Assembly: GCA_020831625.1 (NCBI GenBank)
Contig: JAFIGD010000019.1
Span: 16,704 to 80,703 of the forward strand
Reading direction: 5' to 3'
Length of the DNA stretch: 64,000 nt
Source: Verrucomicrobiota bacterium
Lineage (GTDB): Bacteria > Verrucomicrobiota > Kiritimatiellia > SS1-B-03-39 > UBA6053
Positions 18,175-26,126 of this stretch are shown here, piece by piece; position 1 is the first letter of the stretch; every line of letters starts with the position of its first letter. The notes below the pieces were generated by a model. It saw only the letters and a program-made list of their open reading frames with translations, was not told where the DNA came from and ran no database searches. The position numbers and the translations under genes were made by a program.

Positions 18175-18528
18175 ATGAAATGGATCACTCTCTCTTGTCT
18201 GTTGATCGGATCGGCCTTCGCCGAGTCCACCGATCCCACCCATCCCGCCGACCCGCGGATGCAGGAGGCGCTGCGCGCCCTGCGGGATCAGGAAAACACG
18301 CCCGTCCTGCGCGGCGCCGACCCCCGGCTCGCAGAGCCGCGCGTACACTTGCGGGCCCGCGTCCGGCAGGGCGATCAGGCTCTGGTCCTTGTCGAGGTGG
18401 ACGGAGAAGCGGTTCTGCTGGCCCCCGGCGATGAAATCCGGCTGCGCCAGCACCGGCTGGCCCTGTTGACCTATGATGAAAACGGCGTGCGAATTCGGCT
18501 GAATGATGCGGAAAGGAGACTGCGATGA
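18175..18528 (+). CDS. Small GspC/PilP-like periplasmic protein
   Basis: 117 residues with a signal peptide (MKWITLSCLLIGSAFA-E). A beta-rich C-terminal part (DQALVLVEVDGEAVLLAPGD) resembles the short HR domain of GspC/PilP, which contacts the secretin. GGAA lies 8 bp before the ATG. Its position directly before the secretin with an ATGA overlap supports this, but homology is weak. Confidence 0.5.
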   Translation: MKWITLSCLLIGSAFAESTDPTHPADPRMQEALRALRDQENTPVLRGADPRLAEPRVHLRARVRQGDQALVLVEVDGEAVLLAPGDEIRLRQHRLALLTYDENGVRIRLNDAERRLR

Positions 18529-20234
18529 AATCCCGAATTGTTTTTCCGCTCTCCTTGATCCTGCTCCTTCTGGGGCTGTGGATGAACCGGGTCGATGCAG
18601 CCGCTACGGTCCATGAATTTGACGTGCGCGATGTGCCGCTGGGCCAGGCGCTGGACATGCTGGGCCAGGTCACCCAAAGCAACCTCACCGCCTCCCGAAG
18701 CGCCCGGGACATTCCGGTGCGCTTTCAGGCGCGAAACCTGTCGCTGGATGAACTCCTCCAGGCCTTGGCCGCCAGTCACGGGCTCTGGATGTCGGGGCGT
18801 ATCGGCGAAACCCCGATGGTGGTGTTTCACACCCTGGAGGAGTACCGCCGCGATGCCGAAACCCTTCGTCCGGCCCGGACCGAGGTGTTCACCCTCCGCT
18901 ATCCCCACAGCCGCGCCGCCGCGCAGGCCATTGCCGACCTGTTCGGCAGCCGGGTGCAAATCGATTCCCGCCTGACCGAAGATCCCGCCCGGGAGGAACT
19001 CAACGAACTCAGCGAACGCCTGCGCCGCCTTGATCTCATCGGCGGGCGGGGCAGCCTGGATTTGGGTGCGGGTGGGCGTGCTGCACGTGCGGGAACGGGG
19101 CAGACCCGCGAACGGCGCCTCCGCGAAGATGACCGCCGGCTCCGCAGCCGGGATCAGACCGCAGACGAGGGGCTGGATTTTCAAGATCTGACACCTGCGG
19201 AGATTCAGCGGCTTGAAATCGGAACGCTTGAAGACCAACTGGCCGCCGCCGACCGGCTGCTCCGGCGAAGCGCCGACATCCACGTCACCACCAACGACCG
19301 CAACAACCAAATCATTGTCCGCACCCGCGATCACAGTGCTCTGAAGGATATTCGCAGCCTCATCGCGGCCATGGACCGGCCCACCCCGATGGTGCTGCTG
19401 GAAGTCCGCATCTTGCGGGTGGACCTCGGCAACGAGTTCGAATCCACCTTCGACTGGGTGGTGAACTCCACCGAAAATCCGGTCAGCTTCAATCAAGGCA
19501 ACCCCGTCAATACCGGCGCGCTGGTGCATCGTTTTCTAGACGAGCGCATCCGCACCACGCTGCAGATTCTGGAGCGCCGCAACAAACTCACCACTCTCGG
19601 CCGCCCCCTGTTGCTCACCGCCAATCAGGAAGTCAGCCGCCTCTTTATCGGCGAAGAAGTTCCCCTGAACCGGGATTTCACCGCCGGCGACACCATTGTC
19701 ACCCCCGGCGGACCCGTGGTGTCCCCCTCCGCGACCCGGGTAGAGTTCCGGCCCGTGGGCTCCACGCTCCTGGTCACCCCCAGTATCAACGACGACCGCA
19801 CCGTCACCCTCCGCATCCTCCAGGAGGAGTCCAATATCAACCGCGATGCCCGCCAAGTCCTGGTGCCCGACGGACTCGGCGGCTTCGTCAGCCGCAACAT
19901 CGACACCGTGGCCACCCAGAGCGCCACCGGCACCTTTATTGCCGCCGACGGACAAACCCTGGCCATCGGCGGACTCATCCGCGAGGAGATTTCCGATCAG
20001 CGCAGTCAGGTGCCCATCCTCGGCAGCCTCCCCCTCATCGGCATCGCCTTCCGCAGCGAGCGCACCCTGCGTCAGCGCCGGGAAATCGTCATCCTCATGA
20101 CCCCGCACATCCTTGCCAGTCCCGAGGACGCGGAACGGATGCGCCAACAAATCGAAGCGGACCACCTGCACCCCGTCCTCGAGGACGGGGCCCGGGATTT
20201 GAATCTCTTCCAGAGGGAGACGGTTCTGCCCTAA
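18525..20234 (+). CDS. gspD: GspD/PilQ-type secretin
   Basis: 569 residues with a signal peptide (cleavage near VDA-AATV). An STN/N0 domain (about 27-95), an N1-like domain (EVFTLRYPHSRAAAQ), a charged linker (about 170-215), an N3-like domain, and the C-terminal secretin barrel (about 300-550; VATQSATGTFIAADGQTLAIGG, VPILGSLPLIG) are visible. It forms the outer-membrane gate for exported proteins. It is the last gene of the operon. The large secreted proteins elsewhere in the window are possible substrates (inference). Confidence 0.93.
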   Translation: MKSRIVFPLSLILLLLGLWMNRVDAAATVHEFDVRDVPLGQALDMLGQVTQSNLTASRSARDIPVRFQARNLSLDELLQALAASHGLWMSGRIGETPMVVFHTLEEYRRDAETLRPARTEVFTLRYPHSRAAAQAIADLFGSRVQIDSRLTEDPAREELNELSERLRRLDLIGGRGSLDLGAGGRAARAGTGQTRERRLREDDRRLRSRDQTADEGLDFQDLTPAEIQRLEIGTLEDQLAAADRLLRRSADIHVTTNDRNNQIIVRTRDHSALKDIRSLIAAMDRPTPMVLLEVRILRVDLGNEFESTFDWVVNSTENPVSFNQGNPVNTGALVHRFLDERIRTTLQILERRNKLTTLGRPLLLTANQEVSRLFIGEEVPLNRDFTAGDTIVTPGGPVVSPSATRVEFRPVGSTLLVTPSINDDRTVTLRILQEESNINRDARQVLVPDGLGGFVSRNIDTVATQSATGTFIAADGQTLAIGGLIREEISDQRSQVPILGSLPLIGIAFRSERTLRQRREIVILMTPHILASPEDAERMRQQIEADHLHPVLEDGARDLNLFQRETVLP

Positions 20235-20509
20235 GCAGTTCCATCCAATATGACAGAAGCCTGGCCGCAGTGCTAATCGTCACCATGGGCATGATCATGC
20301 CTCCCTGATCATTAGGACCGGGGACGGCGGGGATCTGCGCAGCACGAGAAAGCAAAACAAAGAAACAAACGACATAGAAAACATGTACTGTTTTCATAGA
20401 CGGCTATTTTACCGCGTATGGTCTCATCTGAACATGTGGCAAATTGTCGCAGGGGGTGATAGACGTTTTTCACCCCTCTTACCCTGAGAAACAAAGTCAG
20501 GATGAGGTT
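20235..20509. other. Convergent intergenic region
   Basis: 275 bp between the secretin and the convergent larA-like gene. It holds a perfect 14-bp palindrome GGCATGATCATGCC (20288-20301) and a 7-bp hairpin GGGGTGA/TCACCCC (20453-20475) with no following U-run. The hairpin may still end transcription from either side, but it is not a canonical terminator. Confidence 0.4.
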
Positions 20510-21802
20510 CTATTCGACTGCAGTCAGCTTTTCTTTTGCGGCCCAGAGGCCAGCCGAGGGGGTGGAGATGAAAAAGATTTCCTCTCCGTCCGGCAGGGTG
20601 TTCCAGCCTTCTTTCAGGATTTCGGGGTTGTAGCGGGCCAGGGCTTCATCGATGTCCATGTACGCGTATCCCACCTGCTCCACCTCGGCTTGTGTGAGAT
20701 GTCCGGGCGCGTAGCGGATGGTGAACCGGCCCTCGGAGGATCCGTGAATCAAATGCGCGGTGCCGTGGGCGTACTCCCGCAGCATGGGCTCGGTTTTGTA
20801 TTTCTCCATGACATACGGCGTGCCGCGATAGCCGTAGGTGCGGATAATCTCCTCCACCTCCGGCTGCTCTCCGAAGCGCTTCACGCCGGGTGCGATGATG
20901 AGCAGCTCCCCGCCGTCCGCCATCGCCATGCGGGTGCGGTACACGGCTTTGTTGGCCACCCAGGTGGCAAAAAATTCGTCGCTCTGCATCACCGCCACAA
21001 TTTTTTGAACCGGCTTGTCAAACACAGTGATGTTTTGAGCGCGGCTGGCCCGGGCCGCCTCCAGATAGGTCTCCAAATCATCGCCCACATACACCCCGCT
21101 GGTCACCAGCTTGTTTTCGGGATCCCGTTGCATCACAATCTGAAAGTACACATCCGGCAAATGCGATAAGAACTGTTCTTCCGCCCAGTTATAGCAGGCG
21201 CGTAAAGGAGTGATGAGGTTGCCGAGGTTGTTTTCAATTCCGTACGTGGCGGCGGCGAGATGGGAGGCGCAGATCAGTTCCTTGCCCCCGAGGCCGATGA
21301 AATAGTTTTTGTTGTGATTGGCGAAACCCAGCACCTCGTGGGGAACCACATGGCCGATGTTGATGATGAGATCCCAGGGCTCCTTGACGAGCATGGTGTT
21401 CAGATCCACCGGAATATCCCAATCTGCCACCCCGCCGGTGCTCTCGCGCACCCGCTCCGCCGGAATCACCCCCACGCGGGTGACCCCGTTCCGCCAGTCA
21501 TGCGCATGAATGCGCTCTTCCGGAATCGACCCGAACATCCACCGGTTCTGCTCCGGAGTGTGCGGCACGTGCTGACCCAGCGTCGGAATCACATGCACCT
21601 CCGCCTCGTCTTTCAGCGCCAGATACAGCCATTCCGTAACTTTCCCCGCCCCGCTGTGAGCCCGGGTCAGATCCGGCGGCAACAAAAGGACCCGCTTTAG
21701 ATCCGAAGTGATCCGTTTCCGGGCCTCCTCCAGCAGCCGCAGCGACAAGGCGTGGATTTCGGCTTCGGGAATGACAGGGGCTTCATGCGTAAACCAAGGC
21801 AT
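20510..21802 (-). CDS. LarA-family nickel-pincer racemase/epimerase-like protein
   Basis: 430 residues of the LarA (DUF2088) family. LarA uses a nickel pincer nucleotide tethered to a lysine to racemise 2-hydroxy acids. Visible here are the N-terminal Asp/Arg motif LPPDLTRAHSG, the His motif TLGQHVPHT (about 74-82), and GHVVPHEVLGF...GLGGKELICASH with the likely anchor Lys174 and histidines 151, 155 and 181. Substrate cannot be told from sequence; many family members act on compounds other than lactate. No larB, larC or larE lies nearby, so the cofactor must come from elsewhere or the protein differs. Confidence 0.8.
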   Translation of the reverse strand: MPWFTHEAPVIPEAEIHALSLRLLEEARKRITSDLKRVLLLPPDLTRAHSGAGKVTEWLYLALKDEAEVHVIPTLGQHVPHTPEQNRWMFGSIPEERIHAHDWRNGVTRVGVIPAERVRESTGGVADWDIPVDLNTMLVKEPWDLIINIGHVVPHEVLGFANHNKNYFIGLGGKELICASHLAAATYGIENNLGNLITPLRACYNWAEEQFLSHLPDVYFQIVMQRDPENKLVTSGVYVGDDLETYLEAARASRAQNITVFDKPVQKIVAVMQSDEFFATWVANKAVYRTRMAMADGGELLIIAPGVKRFGEQPEVEEIIRTYGYRGTPYVMEKYKTEPMLREYAHGTAHLIHGSSEGRFTIRYAPGHLTQAEVEQVGYAYMDIDEALARYNPEILKEGWNTLPDGEEIFFISTPSAGLWAAKEKLTAVE

Positions 21803-21858
21803 ATAAATTTACTCCAGTTAAGACAGTTGAATGCGATTAACAATACGTCTTATACAGA

Positions 21859-21905
21859 TTTCCGATGACCGGAAAGTATAAACCGCAATTTCCGATCCTC
21901 GGAAC
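21859..21905. repeat. Twin-palindrome noncoding repeat, copy 1
   Basis: Two short palindromes, TTTCCGATGACCGGAAA and TTTCCGATCCTCGGAA, lie with centres 30 bp apart and are followed 7 bp later by GTGCC. The same layout occurs at 62771-62818. It lies between the divergent larA-like and DUF423 genes. Confidence 0.6.
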
Positions 21906-22014
21906 AGGACGTGCCATTTTCTGTGCGCTGGAATCATTCTCCGGGGAATCGTGAATTTCCTTAAGAATCTGACCGAATAAAACCGAAAGCTCGCCAAGAT
22001 GCTTTCTTCGGGAT

Positions 22015-22398
22015 ATGGGCTCGGTGATGAAATCTTTTCTCATTGTCGCATCTATGTATGGATTCCTGGCAGTCATTCTCGGGGCCTTCGGAGCCCACGC
22101 TCTGAAAGACCGGCTCACCCCCGAACAGCTTGTCAGTTGGGACACCGGGGTGCGCTATCAGATGTTTCATGCCCTGGCCATGATACTCCTGGTCCTGCTG
22201 TCTGACCGCGGCATCCCGGGGCTTTCGCTGGCAGCGGGATGTTTCGCCGTGGGCGTGATCCTCTTCAGCGGCTCGATTTATCTGCTCTGCCTCGGCATGG
22301 GTCCCCGCGCCCTCCTCGGTCCCGTCACCCCTCTCGGCGGCCTCAGCCTCATTTTCGGCTGGCTGGTTCTCCTGATTCAGGTGGTCCGCACTCCCTGA
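22015..22398 (+). CDS. DUF423 (YgdD-like) membrane protein
   Basis: 127 residues, four predicted membrane helices. It has the family signature GAFGAHAL near residue 23, the GVRYQMFHALAM motif, and conserved glycines in the last helices (SGSIYLLCLGM, TPLGGLSLIFGW). The family is widespread in bacteria with no established biochemical role. An in-frame ATG at 22027 is an alternative start. The CWC gene starts 9 bp after the stop, suggesting a two-gene operon. Confidence 0.85.
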   Translation: MGSVMKSFLIVASMYGFLAVILGAFGAHALKDRLTPEQLVSWDTGVRYQMFHALAMILLVLLSDRGIPGLSLAAGCFAVGVILFSGSIYLLCLGMGPRALLGPVTPLGGLSLIFGWLVLLIQVVRTP

Positions 22399-22407
22399 AG
22401 GTTGACC

Positions 22408-22755
22408 ATGAACGTTGCCGATCCCGACCCCTCGACCTGCCCGCTTTGCGGGCGGCCCAATCACTGCGGGGCCTGCTCGAATGCTGCAAGCTGCTGGTGC
22501 GCCGAGATCGTGATTCCGGCCGAGCTGATCGCGCGGGTTCCGGCCGCGTCCCGCAACAAGGCCTGTATTTGCGGGCTCTGTGTTGAGGAATTTCATCGAG
22601 AGGATCGGAAAAAACGTATTCCTGCCCAACTTGCGCGCGAGGGCGAATATTATTTCGAAAAAGGCCGGATGGTCTTCACCCGCGACTATCTTCTGCGGCG
22701 GGGCTACTGCTGCGGCAATGGCTGCCGCCACTGTCCCTATGGCTGCGCGCCCTGA
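22408..22755 (+). CDS. Cysteine-rich CWC/DUF5522 fusion protein
   Basis: 115 residues from ATG 22408. The N-terminal half has the CWC cysteine pattern (CPLCGRPNHCGAC...CWC) and the C-terminal half matches DUF5522 (EKGRMVFTRDYLLRRGYCCG, then CRHCPYG). The cysteine clusters suggest zinc or iron-sulfur binding. Both domains are uncharacterised and often occur as separate neighbouring genes; here they are fused. Confidence 0.8.
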   Translation: MNVADPDPSTCPLCGRPNHCGACSNAASCWCAEIVIPAELIARVPAASRNKACICGLCVEEFHREDRKKRIPAQLAREGEYYFEKGRMVFTRDYLLRRGYCCGNGCRHCPYGCAP

Positions 22756-22908
22756 TGCGGGCCTGCCCGAGGTAGTGTTCAGGGAGGGTTTCAAGCTTCT
22801 GAGTTCGGAGCAGAAGATGCCAAAGCGGAGGAACCCGGTTCGTCATCAATACGACAGCGCGGAGTTGGCCGGGTGTCCAGGCACTCATGGCGTGCTGGCC
22901 AAAGGTTC

Positions 22909-23014
22909 CGCCGTTGGGCAACCAGTTGGTGAAGCGGGCCGCGTCAAACCAGCTCACATGCGCCACCGGGACGTTACCGCGCCCCCTGATGACTTGATAG
23001 GTGATAAGATTGAT
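22909..23014 (-). pseudogene. SUMF1/formylglycine-enzyme-like fragment
   Basis: On the minus strand about 35 residues (YQVIRGRGNVPVAHVSWFDA then ARFTNWLPNG) match the SUMF1-domain motif V-S-W-x-D-A-x-R-F-x-N-W-L. Nothing upstream or downstream continues the domain, and no start or RBS fits. It is a remnant wedged against REP-like repeats. Confidence 0.6.
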
Positions 23015-23099
23015 TTCCCGGGTGGGCGTGAGATGGAGGTTTTCCCGCCCCAACGGGGGGGCGCATCCCGGACAGGGTGGAATCCCGGGATGCACACCC

Positions 23100-23310
23100 G
23101 CCCCAACGGGGCACCGCATACCAGCCCGGGGCACCGCCCCGGGTTTAGGGGTGGGTAAACATTTGCGGTCTGAAGGACCGCCGCATAGTTGCGGGGGCAT
23201 GGGGCATGGCTCGGGAACCGGGTATGCGGCGGTCCTTCAGACCGCACTGGAATCATATCCGACGTTCCCCGGGCGATGCCCGGAGCTGGTATGCGTCGCC
23301 CCGCTGGGGC
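23100..23310. repeat. REP/BIME-like inverted repeat pair
   Basis: A 44-bp unit at 23100-23143 (GCCCC..GGGGC, GCATACCAGC, CCGGG palindromes) is repeated in inverted orientation at 23267-23310. Between them is a perfect 24-bp inverted repeat, TGCGGTCTGAAGGACCGCCG... at 23164-23187 against 23223-23246. Partial further copies lie at 23041-23100 and 23311-23360. This is the layout of bacterial interspersed mosaic elements mobilised in trans by RAYT transposases; none is in the window. Confidence 0.75.
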
Positions 23311-23517
23311 TGGAGATAGGCGATGGGTATGCGGAGCGTTTGTTATACAGGCGGTTATGCGCCGCCCCGTTGTGTCGGATATGCGTTGGCCCGTTCCTAT
23401 CGTGACACAGCATTGACGGTATAAACTGCGTCATACAATCCAAACCGAGTCCGAAACTGTGGACGGCGGTCCGGAACGTTTCCGCGTAGTCCGCTCTGTC
23501 ATATATCCAAAATTTAA

Positions 23518-23570
23518 TTTGATAAAAGATTATCATTAGATATGGTTGTCTATTATGACAATCTCTAATA
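23518..23570 (+). promoter_or_regulatory. AT-rich promoter/operator region before the flavin oxidoreductase
   Basis: Contains TGATAA-AAGA-TTATCA, a Fur-like inverted repeat (23520-23535), and a second imperfect dyad, GGTTGTC/GACAATC with outer ATTAG/CTAAT arms (23535-23570). It lies 65-115 bp before the ATG. Regulation by iron or redox is possible but unproven. Confidence 0.35.
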
Positions 23571-23634
23571 AATTCCATCCCCGTATCTCCATCGAGCAAA
23601 TCGAAAAAATTTGACCCCAAGGAGGTCTACGGCG

Positions 23635-24699
23635 ATGCCCCCAACCCCACCCAACTCTGAACTTCCGCGCCACGCCTCCGTGATCATCGTGGGAGCCGGT
23701 CCCGCCGGCATCGGTGTGGCCCTGGAACTCAAAAAGCAGGGCGTTGCCGATGTCATCCTCCTCGAAGCCCGCGAGGCGGGGGCCAGCTTCCGCGCCTGGC
23801 CGCGCGACACCCGCTTCCTCACCCCCTCCTTCCCCGCCAATCCCTACGGCTGTCCGGATCTGAACTCCATCAAACCCTGCCGCTCCCCCGGCGGCGAACT
23901 CGGCTGCGAACACCCCTCCGGAACCGAATACGCCGACTGGCTGGACCGCATCGTCCAGGACACCCGCCTCCATATCGCCACTCCCGTGGAGGTGCAGCGG
24001 GTTCTGCCGCATGACGGCGGCTTCGAGCTGCTCACCTCCCGGGGCTCCTGGACCGCGCAAAACGTTGTCTGGGCCACCGGCGAATTTTTCTTCCCGAACC
24101 GCGGCACGTTTCCCGGTGCCGAACACTGTCTGCACTACCGCGACATTTCCGGCTGGGCCGGTCTGCCCGGCGAACGCTTCGTCCTCATCGGCGGCGGCGA
24201 AAGCGGCATCGACGCCGCCTGCCACCTCACCGGCCTCGGTAAAACCGTCACCGTACTCGATCCCGACGGGGCCTGGATTCCGGAACAGGGCGACCCAAGT
24301 CAAGTGCTCGCCCCCCAGTCCCGCTGCCGCCTGCGCGAAGCCCTCGCCACTGGACGCCTCATCCTCCAGGCCGGCATCACCGTCCGCCGCATTGAAGCCG
24401 CCCACGCAGGCTATACGGTTCACAGTACCGCCGGCCAAGTCTTCCCCACCGACACCCGTCCCGTCCTTTGCACCGGATTCAAGGGAGGCGCCTCCCAAAT
24501 CGAAGACCTGTGGGACTGGAAAAACGGCATCGTGCAGCTCACCGACCACGACGAATCCACCCGCACCCCCGGCCTCTTCCTCGCCGGCCCCCAGGTCCGC
24601 CACCCCGGCGAAATCTTCTGCTTCATCTACAAATTCCGCACCCGCTTCCCGGTTCTGGCACATGCCGTAAAACGGAACGTCATGAATGGATATGAATGA
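23635..24699 (+). CDS. NAD(P)/FAD-dependent oxidoreductase (flavin monooxygenase/YpdA-like)
   Basis: 354 residues from ATG 23635, preceded by AAGGAGG at a 9-bp spacing. Two Rossmann motifs are visible: FAD-binding IIVGAGPAGIG (about 18-28) and NAD(P)-binding VLIGGGESG (about 183-191), with a C-terminal FLAGPQVRHPGE segment binding flavin. This is the two-dinucleotide flavoprotein fold of YpdA-type disulfide reductases and CzcO-like flavoproteins. No redox-active CxxC is seen. The substrate is unknown. Confidence 0.85.
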   Translation: MPPTPPNSELPRHASVIIVGAGPAGIGVALELKKQGVADVILLEAREAGASFRAWPRDTRFLTPSFPANPYGCPDLNSIKPCRSPGGELGCEHPSGTEYADWLDRIVQDTRLHIATPVEVQRVLPHDGGFELLTSRGSWTAQNVVWATGEFFFPNRGTFPGAEHCLHYRDISGWAGLPGERFVLIGGGESGIDAACHLTGLGKTVTVLDPDGAWIPEQGDPSQVLAPQSRCRLREALATGRLILQAGITVRRIEAAHAGYTVHSTAGQVFPTDTRPVLCTGFKGGASQIEDLWDWKNGIVQLTDHDESTRTPGLFLAGPQVRHPGEIFCFIYKFRTRFPVLAHAVKRNVMNGYE

Positions 24700-24700
24700 A

Positions 24701-24740
24701 TATTTTTAATCTAGAATACTAGATTTTAATCTACTTTTTT
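24701..24740. terminator. AT-rich, possibly bidirectional terminator
   Basis: ATCTAG-AATA-CTAGAT hairpin (24709-24724) with T-runs on both sides (TATTTTTA before, TTTTAATC then CTTTTTT after), directly after the oxidoreductase stop. The stem is weak. Confidence 0.5.
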
Positions 24741-24941
24741 AAAATATCTGACCACAAGTCTCAACACTTTAAAAATATTAAGTTACTTATCATGAATGGT
24801 TTAATCTCATTCCTTCCTCCAGGGTAATTGATTGGCACGCTTCCAGCATAAAGGGATTCACCGACGCTGCCATCGGCGCGCCTGCCTTCCGGAAACGGAA
24901 TCGGCGGGGTGCGTTCCGAAGTGGAGTCCGTCGTCTCAGTC

Positions 24942-25015
24942 TTTGAGTTAGCTCATTCCGGTAGAGCAGAAGATTTCAGAATCTTTGTGTGGCGGGTTCG
25001 AATCCCGCACTCATG
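24942..25015 (+). tRNA. tRNA-like sequence with an 8-nt anticodon loop (probably degenerate)
   Basis: Cloverleaf elements line up. Acceptor TTTGAGT/ACTCATG pairs in five inner positions. T8-A9 is followed by D-stem GCTC/GAGC. Anticodon stem GAAGA/TCTTT encloses TTTCAGAA (8 nt instead of 7). The variable loop has 5 nt. T-arm GCGGG-TTCGAAT-CCCGC is perfect. No CCA is encoded and the outer acceptor pairs are lost. It is followed by gene fragments, as at an island boundary. It may be a tRNA relic or an unusual tRNA. Confidence 0.45.
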
Positions 25016-25068
25016 CCCTGATACGGCATTATCCCCCCGACGGGTGGATGGCGCGGAGGGATTTCGGC

Positions 25069-25119
25069 CTGCCGGCCGTGAAACGGTTCTTTTCGGAGAC
25101 TTCGTTTCATGGCCGGCAG
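25069..25119. repeat. 17-bp inverted repeat
   Basis: CTGCCGGCCGTGAAACG and CGTTTCATGGCCGGCAG are inverted copies (16 of 17 matching) with a 17-nt loop. The ATG of the slipin fragment lies in the second arm. Confidence 0.75.
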
Positions 25120-25387
25120 CGGCGAACTGCGCTTGCGGTGGAAAGAATGCGAGATCCTCAACCAGGTGATCCTCGCCGGAAAGAAGGCGGAGGCCAACGG
25201 CATCATGCGCCGCGAGGAAACCGCAGCCATGCGCTCGCAAATGAACACCGCCCGGCTCATCCACGAAAACCCCACCCTCATGCGCCTGCGGGAGCTGGAA
25301 GTGATCGAGCGCATCGCCGAAAACGGAAAGCTGAACGTGGTGCTGGGAGAAAAGGGTCTCGCCGACCGCATCACCCACCTCCTTTAA
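25109..25387 (+). pseudogene. Slipin/SPFH-domain protein, C-terminal fragment
   Basis: 92 codons. The part from about residue 18 (LNQVILAGKKAEANGIMRRE, then MRLRELEVIERIAE and KLNVVLGEKG) resembles the C-terminal end of slipin/stomatin-like proteins. The SPFH domain and membrane anchor that should precede it are absent, and the first ~15 codons look unrelated. It is probably a 3' fragment left by a deletion between the tRNA-like sequence and this point. A strong terminator follows, consistent with a true gene end. Confidence 0.6.
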
Positions 25388-25393
25388 CCCCAT

Positions 25394-25426
25394 CCCCCGC
25401 TGCCGAATTCGGCAGCGGGGGTTTTA
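25394..25426 (+). terminator. Strong intrinsic terminator
   Basis: CCCCGCTGCCGAATTCGGCAGCGGGG is a near-perfect GC-rich palindrome followed by GTTTTAT, 7 bp after the slipin-fragment stop. Confidence 0.85.
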
Positions 25427-25488
25427 TCGCAGTGCCCTGACCTGTTTTGGAATGCCGCCCACCCCTTTTTTAACTGCTGACGCTTCCC

Positions 25489-25738
25489 TCATGCCCGTCG
25501 CGCACCCTCAATCAAATCCCGCTTGATATCCTCCCAGTTCCGGCCCTGCAAATCACGGGGATCGGGGTCGAGATCCGCATCGTCGAAATATACCAGGGAT
25601 TTCTCGAGGTTTCCTACACATGCGCAACGCAAGCGCGGGGCCTCCCACCAGATAAAAGTCCTGCAAAACGTCCATGGACATCAGGCGCTTCAACAGGGTC
25701 ATCAGAGCGGGCGGCACCGCGTCGAAACAGAGGTTCAT
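25489..25738 (-). pseudogene. AbiEii-like nucleotidyltransferase remnant
   Basis: From an ATG at 25738 that overlaps the stop of the DUF6922 gene, the frame encodes LLKRLMSMDVLQDFYLVGGP, the N-terminus of AbiEii/DUF6036-type nucleotidyltransferases. It then shifts frame. A second frame gives LEKSLVYFDDADLDPDPRDL and WEDIKRDLIEGARRA with a stop at 25489, the normal C-terminus of the family. The middle is missing, so the toxin is dead by internal deletion. Confidence 0.65.
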
Positions 25739-26034
25739 GCGTCCCAATTTCCGGTTTGTTGAACCGTATAGGCGCGGAAAGCCTCCCGCGGGAGACCAAA
25801 CATCACCGCGAAATAGGCGATGGTTTTTTTATGCAGGGATCGGGCCCCCAACAAGGCCTCCCGTATCTCCGCTGGTGAATAAAACGCCCGGGTCAGCCGC
25901 ACATCCTCGCGGGAGCCCCGATCCATCACCCGGCAGATCACGAAGCGTTTGTGCCGGGCCGCATCCACCGATGCGGGATCCACATCCCAAAACAGCGCGG
26001 GCGAAAGGTGTTGAAGAAACTCCTGCGTATTCAT
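25735..26034 (-). CDS. DUF6922-like partner of the AbiEii remnant
   Basis: 99 residues from ATG 26034 (an in-frame ATG at 26043 is possible). The sequence FWDVDPASVDAARHKRFVIC and the following R-V-M-D-R-G motif match DUF6922 proteins, which commonly precede AbiEii-like nucleotidyltransferases and are thought to act as their antitoxins. Its stop overlaps the toxin start (ATGA). With the toxin destroyed it is probably a non-selected leftover, though its own frame is intact. Confidence 0.6.
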   Translation of the reverse strand: MNTQEFLQHLSPALFWDVDPASVDAARHKRFVICRVMDRGSREDVRLTRAFYSPAEIREALLGARSLHKKTIAYFAVMFGLPREAFRAYTVQQTGNWDA

Positions 26035-26088
26035 GTCATTCATTTTACAGGACCCGCACCGTTTCAGCAAGGGATTCGGATATAAATC

Positions 26089-26117
26089 TTGACGGCGGTC
26101 ACTGTGTGCGCTAAATT
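26089..26117 (+). promoter_or_regulatory. Sigma-70 promoter of the phd-vapC pair
   Basis: TTGACG (26089-26094) and TAAATT (26112-26117) are 17 bp apart. The predicted start of transcription (about 26124) is only ~3 nt before the ATG at 26127, and no Shine-Dalgarno is visible, so the mRNA may be leaderless. Confidence 0.5.
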
Positions 26118-26126
26118 TGTAGCACC

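Noticed and set aside
20453..20475. Hairpin as terminator between gspD and the larA-like gene
   Set aside because: Seven-bp stem but no U-run on either strand; not a canonical intrinsic terminator.
23536..24663. 375-codon minus-strand ORF
   Set aside because: Antisense to the flavin oxidoreductase, which has two Rossmann motifs and a good RBS.
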